Shown here: one piece after another, positions 10,588-18,716 of the stretch | Numbering within the stretch: position 1 is the stretch's first letter | Layout: the number at the start of each line of letters is the position of its first letter | Assembly (NCBI GenBank): GCA_963205295.1 | Contig: CAUJIY010000096.1 | Location: 62,001-126,000 of the forward strand | Source of the DNA: Pseudomonadota bacterium | Lineage (GTDB): Bacteria > Pseudomonadota > Gammaproteobacteria > Steroidobacterales > GCA-2729495 | Reading direction: 5' to 3' | DNA: 64,000 nucleotides | Made by a program: the position numbers and the translations under genes | Notes under the pieces: generated by a model | Told to the model about the DNA's origin: nothing | Seen by the model: the letters and a program-made list of their open reading frames with translations, nothing else | The model's database searches: none

Positions 10588-10904
10588 GGGCACGGCAGTC
10601 CCTGCGCGCCGCGGCGCCACGAACCGGATTGCGGAACTGTGACGCGTGCGCCCGGCTTATGTCGCGCCCGGGTCAAAAACGTGCGCCTGCAGCCTGTCCG
10701 CAGCTTGCCGAGCGCAACCCGCGGGGGCGAGAATTGCGGCGCGCGGTGCAGCCCCAGCCAGCGTCTCGATGCGTTGCAGACGCCGGCGGACCCGGCCCAC
10801 GGATGGGTGCCGGCCAGACAGGGTTCGTTCGCCGCCAGGGCTGCATGACAACCGCAGCCAAGGGTGATGGGATCGTGACGAGTTCGAATCGGGAGGCAAT
10901 GGAA
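10588..10904. other. Intergenic region without a supported gene
   Basis: About 317 bp between the glycosyltransferase and the beta-propeller gene. Short ORFs here are compositionally biased and lack recognisable domains. I see no clear promoter or terminator; GGGAGG at 10891-10896 is the ribosome-binding site of the next gene. Confidence 0.6.
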
Positions 10905-11957
10905 ATGCGTCTTTCAGCCCTACTGGCCGCGACCGCGCTGTCGCTCGCGGGCCCGACGATCGCTGCAGGTTCGGCCCTGAGCGACCTGGCCGCTACGTTG
11001 CAACCCGGAACCTGGGCGGAACTGCAGACCGGCAACATCGACAGCGCCCTCAGCGATACGCGGACCGGCGGCGTCGGCCATATCCTCCCGTACGCCGAGG
11101 GCATCCGCTGGGACCCGGTATCGAAGAAGGCCTACTACATCGGCAGCGATGATCCCGGCGACGGCCGCCGCTTCGTCGTCTACTCCGAAGCGACCAATTC
11201 GTGGAGTGTCCTGCCGGACCCGTGGTCCGGAACCGGCGTGGCACACGAGTACGACCTGACCGACATCGATGTCACCAACCGTGTGATCTACACGGTGCTG
11301 CCCGACGGCTTCGTCGGCAAGCAGTACAACATCAACACCGGCACGTTCAGCGACATGCCCTCGTTTCCGAGCATGAGCTATTCGTGCTGTGAAGCGGCAG
11401 TGCACTTCCCTGAAGCCGGTGGCCTGCTGCTGCTGAACAAGGGCACGTTCTACCGGCTGAGCGACAGCAGCCACAGCTGGAGCGAGTTTGCCGACGGCCC
11501 GACGACCAGCTACCACAGCGTCGCCGAGTACAACCCCACCCACAAGGTCGTGATCTTCGGTGGTGGCAACGACACCAGCCGTGCATTCGGCAAGGTGGCC
11601 AGCAACGGGCAGGTGACCGCGCTGCGTACACCGCCGATCGACCTCGAATCACCGCGTGTCGAAATCACGACGGACCCCGCCACGGGCCTGTACCTGGTAC
11701 TCGAGTACGGGCGGCGTTTCTACACCTACAACGTGCAGACGGATACCTGGACCGCACAGCAGACCGGCTCGATCCCGACAGCGATCTGGGCGACCGAGCC
11801 CGACCCGGGTCAGCTCAACACGCTGGCCACCCCGATCCCCGAATACGGGGTGATCATGTACACGACCTGCATGTACGACTGCACCGTGTTCCTGTACAAG
11901 CACGCCGACAGGCCGACGGCGCCGCCATCGGCTCCGACAGGCGTCAACGTACAGTAA
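10905..11957 (+). CDS. Secreted beta-propeller (kelch-like) protein
   Basis: A 350-residue exported protein. It has a Sec signal peptide (MRLSALLAATALSLAGPTIAAGSA) and then six or so repeats built on WDPVSKKAYYIGSDD, VIYTVLPDGF, KVVIFGGGND and similar strands, as in kelch or galactose-oxidase-like propellers. Cysteines occur as SCC and C...C pairs (TTCMYDCTV), suiting an oxidising compartment. It stops at PPSAPTGVNVQ, which looks like the entry strand of a fibronectin III domain, so the chain may be C-terminally shortened. ATG 10905 is chosen because GGGAGG sits 8 nt upstream. Substrate unknown. Confidence 0.7.
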   Translation: MRLSALLAATALSLAGPTIAAGSALSDLAATLQPGTWAELQTGNIDSALSDTRTGGVGHILPYAEGIRWDPVSKKAYYIGSDDPGDGRRFVVYSEATNSWSVLPDPWSGTGVAHEYDLTDIDVTNRVIYTVLPDGFVGKQYNINTGTFSDMPSFPSMSYSCCEAAVHFPEAGGLLLLNKGTFYRLSDSSHSWSEFADGPTTSYHSVAEYNPTHKVVIFGGGNDTSRAFGKVASNGQVTALRTPPIDLESPRVEITTDPATGLYLVLEYGRRFYTYNVQTDTWTAQQTGSIPTAIWATEPDPGQLNTLATPIPEYGVIMYTTCMYDCTVFLYKHADRPTAPPSAPTGVNVQ

Positions 11958-12017
11958 GGCCCCGCTGGGCCGCGGGCCGGTGCGATCACCCGCCGGGGTA
12001 ACGAAGCGCTGCCGGCT

Positions 12018-12428
12018 TCAGCACCGCGCCAGGGTGGGTGAACCCGGCGTGAGGGGCGCGCGGCTCGAGCGCGTGTGCTGGTCGAGCCACGACAGCAGGC
12101 ACTTCGTCAGCGCCTGGTCACAGGCTCCGCAGCGACCCTCGTAGAAGGCGTCCATCATGGCGCCGATGCGCTCGAGCAGGGCGTGGTAACGTGCCTTGCG
12201 CAGCGAGACCGCCTCGAGGGATCGCTCGTGCGCCAGGCGCTGTTCCAGCGCGACGTAGGCATTGATCCGCACGTACAGCAACCCCAGTCCATCGAGGACC
12301 GAGTCGCGGTCGGCGCCATGCTCGAGTCCCGCGCAGGTCTCGTTGATCGCCTCGACCAGCCGCTGGTGCTCGAGATCGAGCGGCCCGATGCCCGTCGTAC
12401 CCTTGATCGTCGCCTGACCGTCGTTCAT
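12018..12428 (-). CDS. Hemerythrin-like protein with incomplete iron ligands
   Basis: A 136-residue helical protein resembling bacteriohemerythrins: GIGPLDLEHQRLVEAIN gives the first helix with its His, and LLSWLDQHT the last helix with its His. By manual alignment, one middle His is replaced by Tyr (YVALEQ for HFxxEE), another by Lys, and the final Asp is lost (HTRSSR for HIxxxD), so only about four of seven diiron ligands remain. It lies 155 bp downstream of, and on the same strand as, a GGDEF-EAL gene. ATG 12428 is preceded by AAGG at about 9 nt. The 507-codon track ORF that includes it is a read-through shadow. Confidence 0.6.
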   Translation of the reverse strand: MNDGQATIKGTTGIGPLDLEHQRLVEAINETCAGLEHGADRDSVLDGLGLLYVRINAYVALEQRLAHERSLEAVSLRKARYHALLERIGAMMDAFYEGRCGACDQALTKCLLSWLDQHTRSSRAPLTPGSPTLARC

Positions 12429-12583
12429 AAGCTGCCGCCTTGCGCGCTGCCTCATGGGACGATTCGACGCTAGCACCGGCCCGACCGCAGTCACAATGCG
12501 GCTTTCCCCTACCCGGATTTCGCCACTGCGCTGGCAGGCCACACACAGGCGCGTTGTTGCAACGCGGGAGCCCAGCGGCGCGG

Positions 12584-14917
12584 TCAGTGAACGGCGACGG
12601 CGACCGCACCGGGTTCGCCGATCCGATAGGGCCGATCGACAAAATGGCCCTGGATGTAGTCGACCCCCATCTCCCGCAGGACATCGAAATCGGCCTGCAC
12701 CTCGACCTGCTCGGCCACGACCTTGAAGCCGACGGTTTTCGCCAGCCGCGTGATCGCCGCGACGACCTGCCCGTTGACGGCATCCGACTTCAGGTTGCGG
12801 GTGTAGGCGCCGTCGATCTTGAGATAGTCGATCGCCAGTCCGCGCAGGCTGGCAAGCGCACCGACGCCGCTGCCGAAGTCGTCGAGCCCGAACTGGCAGC
12901 CCATGCCGTGCAGCACACTGGCAAAGCGCTCGGCACGCTCGACGTCGGCCATGAGGGCGTTCTCGCTGACTTCGAAGCACACCTGCGCCGGCGCCACCTG
13001 GCTCTGGTCGAGGCACTCGACCACGAACTCGAGGAAATCGTCCTCGCCCAGGCTCTGCCCCGACAGATTGATGGTGCAGCTGCGGCCTTCCGGCAGGCGG
13101 ATCGTGCCCTGCCCGATGGCACCGAGCGTGGTGCGCACCACCCAGCGATCGAGGCTGCCCATGAGGTGGTAGCGCTCGGCGGCCTGCAGGAAACTCGCCG
13201 GCTGCACCAGCTTGCCCTGATCGTCGATCAGACGCAGAAACACCTCGAGCGCCGGTCCCTGACCCTGGCGGCCAGCCACCGCGAGGATAGGCTGCACGAA
13301 CAGGTCGAGACGATCTTCCTTCAGTGCGGCCTGCAGCTGCCGCAGCCAGTAGATCTCGCCACGCTGGCGCGCCGCGACTTCGTCCCGCGCGGAGTACACG
13401 TGGACCCGTCCCCGCCCCTCCTGCTTGGCGACGTAACAGGCGGAATCGGCAGCACCGAGGATGTCCTCGATCGTGGTGCTGTCGCGGTCGATCTCGACCA
13501 TGCCGATACTGACGCCGATGGAAAACACCTTGTCCTGCCACACGAAGCGGTGGTCACGCACCGCGGTGCAGATGTCGTCGGCGATCTGGCGCGCCTTGTC
13601 GAGCGGACAGCCGAGCAGCAGTACGCCGAACTCGTCGCCGCCGAGCCGCGCCACCGCGTCGGACTCACGCACCTTCTCGCGGATCAGCCCGGCAACGCTG
13701 CGCAGCAGGCTGTCACCGGCAATGTGCCCGCAGGTGTCGTTAACCGGCTTGAAGCGGTCGAGGTCCAGGTAACAGAGCACGTGGCTGACGTTGTGCTCGC
13801 GCACCGATTGCAGCGCCTCATCGAGGCGGCGCTCGAACTCGCGGCGATTGACGAGGCCGGTCAGCGCATCGTGCGTGGCCTGATAGCTCATGCGCTTGGT
13901 CAGGCCGCGGATCTCCGAGACGTCGTGCATGATGACGACCGCCCCGGCAAGGACATCCCCCGGCCCCCGGATCGGCGAGGCGGTCAGCTCGATCGACAGC
14001 TCCCTGCCGCCCGCCTGCGACAGCAGCATCGCCCGCCGGCCCATGTTGACGCGGCGACGATCGGTCAGGCAGCGCTGGATCGGATCGCCGAGGTCGCGCC
14101 GGTCGGTCTCATCGATCAGCCTGGCGACGTCGCCCATGCGCTTGCCGATCGCCTGCTCACGGCCGATGCCGGTCAGCTTTTCGGCAGCGGCGTTCATGTA
14201 ATCGATCACGCCGTCCTGATCCGCCGTGATGACCCCTTCGCCGATCGATTCGAGCGTGATCTGCGCCTGCTGCTTGCCGCGGCCGAGCGTGCTCTCGATA
14301 TCCTTGCGGTAGCTGATGTCGCGCGCGATCGTGAGGATCGCCCGCTGCCCACGGTAGTCGATGATTGCGCCGCTCACCTCGGCCCACAGGCCGGACTCCT
14401 GACCGTTGACGAGCTGCACCTCCATGCGCTCCGGGAGGATTTCTCCGGCGAGACGCCGGGTGACCGCATTGCGGGTCATCGCCCGGTAAGCCGAGCGGAC
14501 CATGTCGGTCACGGGGCGGCCGATGAGGGTCTCCGGCGCGGCACCGAGGAGCTCGGCTGCGGCGCGATTGGCAAAGATGATGCGCTCGCGGTGCACCAGC
14601 ACCGGCTCGGGCATGGTGTTGGCGAGGTCGGCAAACAGCGTCTCGCGCTCGCGCACCTGACGGTCGCGCGCCTGCAGCGTCTCGAACAGGCGGTTGATGG
14701 TGGCGCCCAGCCCGGCGAGCTCGGCCGAATCGCGGGGATAGTCGAGCCGGGTGTTGAAGGCGCCACCATCCGCGGCCGCAGATACATCCTTGTGCAGCGT
14801 GTCGATGCGCCCGGCCTGGCGACGTAGCGCCAGCCAGAGCACCAGCGAGATCCCGGCCAGCGCCGCGCAGCCGAGCGCAAGCGAACCGATGAGCCAGAAC
14901 TGGGTCGTGGCCGTCAC
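12584..14917 (-). CDS. Membrane PAS-PAS-GGDEF-EAL cyclic-di-GMP protein
   Basis: A 777-residue protein with an N-terminal membrane helix (residues about 7-30), two PAS-like sensor segments (about 95-215 and 220-345), a GGDEF domain and an EAL-type domain. The cyclase motif RLGGDEF is intact, with an RESD inhibitory I-site just upstream, so it probably makes cyclic-di-GMP under feedback control. The EAL signature is altered to EVF, and the loop reads DDFGSGVGAL, but other phosphodiesterase residues (NLS, EVSE, LKID, AEQVE) are largely kept. Cyclase activity is therefore predicted and phosphodiesterase activity uncertain. Upstream of the hemerythrin-like gene. Confidence 0.92.
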   Translation of the reverse strand: MTATTQFWLIGSLALGCAALAGISLVLWLALRRQAGRIDTLHKDVSAAADGGAFNTRLDYPRDSAELAGLGATINRLFETLQARDRQVRERETLFADLANTMPEPVLVHRERIIFANRAAAELLGAAPETLIGRPVTDMVRSAYRAMTRNAVTRRLAGEILPERMEVQLVNGQESGLWAEVSGAIIDYRGQRAILTIARDISYRKDIESTLGRGKQQAQITLESIGEGVITADQDGVIDYMNAAAEKLTGIGREQAIGKRMGDVARLIDETDRRDLGDPIQRCLTDRRRVNMGRRAMLLSQAGGRELSIELTASPIRGPGDVLAGAVVIMHDVSEIRGLTKRMSYQATHDALTGLVNRREFERRLDEALQSVREHNVSHVLCYLDLDRFKPVNDTCGHIAGDSLLRSVAGLIREKVRESDAVARLGGDEFGVLLLGCPLDKARQIADDICTAVRDHRFVWQDKVFSIGVSIGMVEIDRDSTTIEDILGAADSACYVAKQEGRGRVHVYSARDEVAARQRGEIYWLRQLQAALKEDRLDLFVQPILAVAGRQGQGPALEVFLRLIDDQGKLVQPASFLQAAERYHLMGSLDRWVVRTTLGAIGQGTIRLPEGRSCTINLSGQSLGEDDFLEFVVECLDQSQVAPAQVCFEVSENALMADVERAERFASVLHGMGCQFGLDDFGSGVGALASLRGLAIDYLKIDGAYTRNLKSDAVNGQVVAAITRLAKTVGFKVVAEQVEVQADFDVLREMGVDYIQGHFVDRPYRIGEPGAVAVAVH

Positions 14918-15191
14918 GGGAGAAGTCGGTCGCCGGTACCCGGCCTCATCATGATGTCATCGTCCATGTCGGTCGGGGCACCACTGCGCGTCGCAGCGCA
15001 CTGCCCGCGGCAGGCGCTCCCCGGGGGACGTGCCGCCCGGACATCCCGGTCCGGTGGCGAATTTTTCGGTAGCATAGCCGATGGGCTTGCGGCCCAACCC
15101 CGGGTTTTCACCATAATGGCGGTTGGCCGCCGGCCCGTGCCACCTCCACCGGGTCCCTGCCCAGCAACGCTCCGAAGGAGTCCGTTTCCCG

Positions 15192-15845
15192 ATGTCCCTG
15201 AACACCCCAGCAGCCCGCGCCCAGATGGTGAACCAGCAGATCCGTGCCTGGGACGTGCTCAATCCGGCCGTCCTGCGGGCGCTCAGCGAGGTGCCGCGCG
15301 AGAAATTCGTGCCCGAGACCTACCGCACCCTCGCCTTTGCCGACACCGAAATCCCGTTGGCCGGCGGCCAGCGGATGCTGACGCCCCAGGTCGCCGGACG
15401 CATCCTGCAGGCCCTGGACGTCGGCGCCACGGACCGGGTACTCGAGGTCGGCACCGGCAGTGGCTTTCTCACCGCCTGTCTCGGCCGGCTCGGGGCGCAG
15501 GTCACCAGCCTGGAGATCGACCCTGTACTTGCCGAGACGGCACGACGCAACCTGCGGGACGCGGGCGCCGCCAACTGCGAAGTCCTCACCCAGGACGTCT
15601 TCCGCTGGCAGCCACCCGGACCGTTCGACTGCATCGCCGTCACCGGTTCGCTTCCCGAATACGACAGCCGCTTCCAGGAGTGGCTCGCCCAGGGGGGACG
15701 CCTGTTCGTCGTTGTCGGGCAGGCACCGGCAATGGAAGCCTGCCTCGTCCATCGCACCCCGGAGGGCTTCGAGCGCGAGTCGCTGTTCGAGACCGTATTG
15801 CCGGTGCTAGCCCACGCACCGCAGCGGGAAAGGTTCCAGTTCTGA
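15192..15845 (+). CDS. pcm: Protein-L-isoaspartate O-methyltransferase family protein
   Basis: A 217-residue class I SAM methyltransferase. Motif I is EVGTGSGFLTACLG (about residues 80-93), the acidic SAM-ribose strand is SLEIDP, and the N-terminal ARAQMVNQQIRAWDVLNPAVLRAL and EKFVP segments are typical of Pcm, which repairs isoaspartyl residues in damaged proteins. The version next to tolC in many gammaproteobacteria is of this short type. ATG 15192 is chosen over the longer track ORF because GAAGGAG lies upstream and the family N-terminus begins there. A CATAAT at 15112-15117 could be its -10 element. Confidence 0.88.
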   Translation: MSLNTPAARAQMVNQQIRAWDVLNPAVLRALSEVPREKFVPETYRTLAFADTEIPLAGGQRMLTPQVAGRILQALDVGATDRVLEVGTGSGFLTACLGRLGAQVTSLEIDPVLAETARRNLRDAGAANCEVLTQDVFRWQPPGPFDCIAVTGSLPEYDSRFQEWLAQGGRLFVVVGQAPAMEACLVHRTPEGFERESLFETVLPVLAHAPQRERFQF

Positions 15846-15871
15846 TGCCGGCGGCAGACCCGGTCGGCGAC

Positions 15872-15887
15872 GTTACAAATCGTTACA
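15872..15887. promoter_or_regulatory. OmpR-like tandem box GTTACA-N4-GTTACA
   Basis: GTTACAAATCGTTACA consists of two GTTACA half-sites with 10-bp periodicity, matching the described OmpR half-site arrangement. It lies about 100 bp upstream of the tolC start, on a short intergenic region, so it is well placed to control tolC. No ompR gene is in the window. Confidence 0.5.
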
Positions 15888-15989
15888 GTATGCGCCTGCG
15901 CCTGCGCCGGACTTTCCATTAGTCTTTACGCTTCGCCGACGTCGCCCGCCCGATGGCGTGGCCGCGGCGCTTCATCGGGAACGACGAAC

Positions 15990-17414
15990 ATGGTCAGAAC
16001 CCTGACGATTGCCGGTTTTCTCGCCCTGCTGCTGGTCACGACGCCGGGGCGCGCCGAGACGCTCTGGGACGTCTACCAGATGGCGCGCCAGAACGACCCG
16101 CAGCTGCGCGAGGCGGAAGCGAGCCGCATGGCCGCACGCGAGGCCAAGCCGCAGGCACGTGGGGCGCTGCTGCCACAGATCTCGGGAACCGCGTCCTTTG
16201 GCCAGGACGAGACCGACAGCACCCGCAGCGGAGTTTCCTTCGGTTCAGTCGGCGGTCTCACCGATTCCGCATTCCGGACCGACAAGGACGACTGGCAGGT
16301 GCAGCTGCGCCAGACGGTATTCCGCTGGGACCAGTGGGTGCGCTTCCGACAGGCCGACAAGGAGGTCCTGCAGGCCGACATCGATTATCGCGTCGCCGAA
16401 CTGGCCCTGTACACGCGCGTCGCCGACGCCTACTTCAACGTCCTCGCCGCCGAGGACACGCTGGCTGCCAATATCGCGGCACGGGAGGCCATCGCCCGCC
16501 AGCTGGAGCAGGCGCAGAAGCGCTTCGAGGTCGGGCTGATCGCCATCACCGACGTGCAGGAAGCACAGTCCGGCTACGACCAGTCCATTGCCGCCGAAAT
16601 CCTCGCCAAACGCCAGCTCGCCAACAGCAAGGAGGTCCTGCGCGAAATCGTCGGAGACTATCCGGGAGACCTGGCGAAGCCCAAGGACGAGTTCCCCCTT
16701 CTGCCGCCGACGCCGGCCGACGAGGACCAGTGGGTCGAGACAGCCCTGCAGCAGAACCTCAGCCTGCAGTCGGCCCAGCTCGGTGCGGAGATCGCCCGGG
16801 ACGACATCAGCATTGCACGGGCCGGCCATCTGCCGACAGTCGATCTGGTCGGCAGCCACACGGACAACCGGCAGCGCGGCAACCAGAACGTGTTCTTCGA
16901 CTCCGATCCTCCCGGAGGCGGCACCTTTACCATCGGTGGCCAGGCATTCGACAGCGAAACGGACAGCATCAGCCTGCAGGTCGCCCTGCCGATCTTCAGT
17001 GGTGGCGCCACCAGCTCGCGTGTGCAGCAGTCCGTCTACCAGCATCGCGCCGCCAAGGAGCGGCTCGAACGTACGGCGCGGCAGACGGAACGCGCCACGC
17101 GCGATGCCTACCTCGCCGTGACCTCCGAGATCTCGCGCGTCAAGGCGCTGCAACAGGCGCTGAAATCAGCCCAGACCGCACTGCAGGCAACCGAAGCCGG
17201 GTTCGAGGTCGGCACCCGCACCACCGTTGATGTCCTCGACGCCCGCCGCCAGCTCTACCAGGCCGAGACCAACTACGCACGCAGCCGTTACGACTACATC
17301 GTCAACGTGGTCAAGCTCAAGGAAGCGACTGGGGCTCTCGCCGAGCCGGATCTGCAGAAGATCAACGCCTGGCTCGAGAGTCGGCCCACCGCGCCGGCGC
17401 CAGCAACGCCCTAG
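15990..17414 (+). CDS. tolC: TolC-family outer-membrane channel protein
   Basis: A 474-residue exported protein. The signal peptide (MVRTLTIAGFLALLLVTTPGRA) precedes ETLWDVYQMARQNDPQLREAEA, the usual start of the mature TolC family. Two long heptad-rich helical halves (about 40-230 and 250-450) with beta segments (LPQISGTASFGQ and LPTVDLVGS) fit the trimeric periplasmic tunnel and barrel used for type I secretion and efflux. No partner pump genes are adjacent. Its stop overlaps that of waaA by 4 nt on the opposite strand. Probably controlled by the OmpR-like box upstream. Confidence 0.95.
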   Translation: MVRTLTIAGFLALLLVTTPGRAETLWDVYQMARQNDPQLREAEASRMAAREAKPQARGALLPQISGTASFGQDETDSTRSGVSFGSVGGLTDSAFRTDKDDWQVQLRQTVFRWDQWVRFRQADKEVLQADIDYRVAELALYTRVADAYFNVLAAEDTLAANIAAREAIARQLEQAQKRFEVGLIAITDVQEAQSGYDQSIAAEILAKRQLANSKEVLREIVGDYPGDLAKPKDEFPLLPPTPADEDQWVETALQQNLSLQSAQLGAEIARDDISIARAGHLPTVDLVGSHTDNRQRGNQNVFFDSDPPGGGTFTIGGQAFDSETDSISLQVALPIFSGGATSSRVQQSVYQHRAAKERLERTARQTERATRDAYLAVTSEISRVKALQQALKSAQTALQATEAGFEVGTRTTVDVLDARRQLYQAETNYARSRYDYIVNVVKLKEATGALAEPDLQKINAWLESRPTAPAPATP

Positions 17415-18706
17415 CCCGACGGACCCGCAACCACGCCTGCCCCGGCAGCGACCAGGGGTTCGACCAGCGCGAGCAGGCGGCTCACGGCACCGCGATTACT
17501 CTCGAGGACCTGGCGCGCCCGCTGACCGCGTCGCTCACGCTCGTCCGCATCGCCGCAGAGCCGGATAACCTCGGCAGCGAGCGTACCGGCATCACTCGCG
17601 ATGCTCGTGGCGCCCTGTTCCAGCAGCAGCTCCGCGATGTCCGGGGCGTTGAAGTTGTACGGCCCCGTGATGGAGGGCAGGCCAAGAGCAGCCGGCTCCA
17701 GCAGGTTGTGGCCACCGACCCGCACCAGGCTGCCGCCGACAAAGGCAACGTCGGCGGCCGCGTAGAACAAAGCCAGTTCGCCCATGCTGTCGCCAAGGAA
17801 CACCTCGGTCGCCGACGTGCAGGTCGCCGTGCTGCTTCGAGAAACGCTCGAGAAGCCCTCCCGTGCGACCAGCGCAGCGACCGTGGCGAAACGCTCCGGA
17901 TGGCGCGGCACCAGGATCAGCAGTGCATCGGGCCGGCTGACCAGAACCTGCCGATGCGCCTCGAGCACCACCTGTTCCTCGTCCTGGTGCGTGCTTGCCG
18001 CAATCCAGACGGCGCGACCGGGAGCATGGGCCATGCGCAGCGCCTGCCCGGCGGCCGCCACCCCGGCAGGCAATTCGAAGTCGAACTTGATGTTTCCGGT
18101 GACGTGGGTACGTGCGGGGCTGGCACCGAGCCGGCGAAACCGCTCCGCATCAGCCTCGCTCTGGGCGCCAATCACGATGCCGTGCGCGAGGCTGTCGCGA
18201 ATCAGGTTGAAGAGGATCCGGTAGCCCCGTGCCGACCTGGCCGAGATCCGTGCACTCGCCATGACCAGCGGGATCCCGCGGCGTCCACACTCGTGGTAGA
18301 GGTTCGGCCAGATCTCGGTCTCCAGAATGACCGTGAGTGCAGGCCGGACCCGGTCGAAGAAGCGCCGCACCGATCCCGGATCGTCATAGGGCATGTAGCT
18401 GTGGGTCACCGTCGCGCCGAACAGGTCCCGGGCACGCTGCGAACCCGTGGGTGTCATCGTGGTGACGACCAGCGGCATCCCGGGATAGCGCCGGCCGAGC
18501 GCGCGGACCAGCGGCGCCGCCGCCGTCACTTCACCGACAGACACCGCGTGGATCCAGATGCTCGGACCCGGCAGCTGAGCGAATCCGCAGCCGAAACGCT
18601 CGGTCAGGCGCTCGCGGTAGCGTGGCTCGCTGAGGCTTCGCCACAGGAGGTGCCCGAGGAATACGGGCAGCATCAGCCAGGAGAAAACGACGTAGGCGAG
18701 CCGCAC
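17411..18706 (-). CDS. waaA: 3-deoxy-D-manno-octulosonic-acid (Kdo) transferase
   Basis: A 431-residue inner-membrane-anchored glycosyltransferase that adds Kdo from CMP-Kdo to lipid IVA in LPS core synthesis. The N-terminal hydrophobic helix (residues about 3-22) is followed by IWIHAVSVGEV, the conserved catalytic Glu region, then ETEIWPNL and, in the C-terminal domain, FVGGSLVRVGGHNLLEPAALG, which binds the nucleotide sugar. Length and motifs are normal. hldE lies 10 bp upstream on the same strand, so the two LPS-core genes are likely one operon. Tail-to-tail overlap with tolC at CTAG. Confidence 0.96.
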   Translation of the reverse strand: MRLAYVVFSWLMLPVFLGHLLWRSLSEPRYRERLTERFGCGFAQLPGPSIWIHAVSVGEVTAAAPLVRALGRRYPGMPLVVTTMTPTGSQRARDLFGATVTHSYMPYDDPGSVRRFFDRVRPALTVILETEIWPNLYHECGRRGIPLVMASARISARSARGYRILFNLIRDSLAHGIVIGAQSEADAERFRRLGASPARTHVTGNIKFDFELPAGVAAAGQALRMAHAPGRAVWIAASTHQDEEQVVLEAHRQVLVSRPDALLILVPRHPERFATVAALVAREGFSSVSRSSTATCTSATEVFLGDSMGELALFYAAADVAFVGGSLVRVGGHNLLEPAALGLPSITGPYNFNAPDIAELLLEQGATSIASDAGTLAAEVIRLCGDADERERRGQRARQVLESNRGAVSRLLALVEPLVAAGAGVVAGPSG

Positions 18707-18716
18707 GGTCCGGTGG

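Noticed and set aside
9073-10620. 515-codon minus-strand ORF over the ATP-grasp and glycosyltransferase genes
   Set aside because: Shadow frame with no coherent domain; crosses the boundary of two real plus-strand genes.
12018-13541. 507-codon minus-strand ORF
   Set aside because: Only its C-terminal 136 residues are a real gene; the rest runs out of frame through the GGDEF-EAL gene.
12440-14827. 795-codon plus-strand ORF antisense to the GGDEF-EAL gene
   Set aside because: It mirrors the real minus-strand gene; high GC content opens long antisense frames. No domain is visible and the minus-strand frame has full PAS, GGDEF and EAL motifs.
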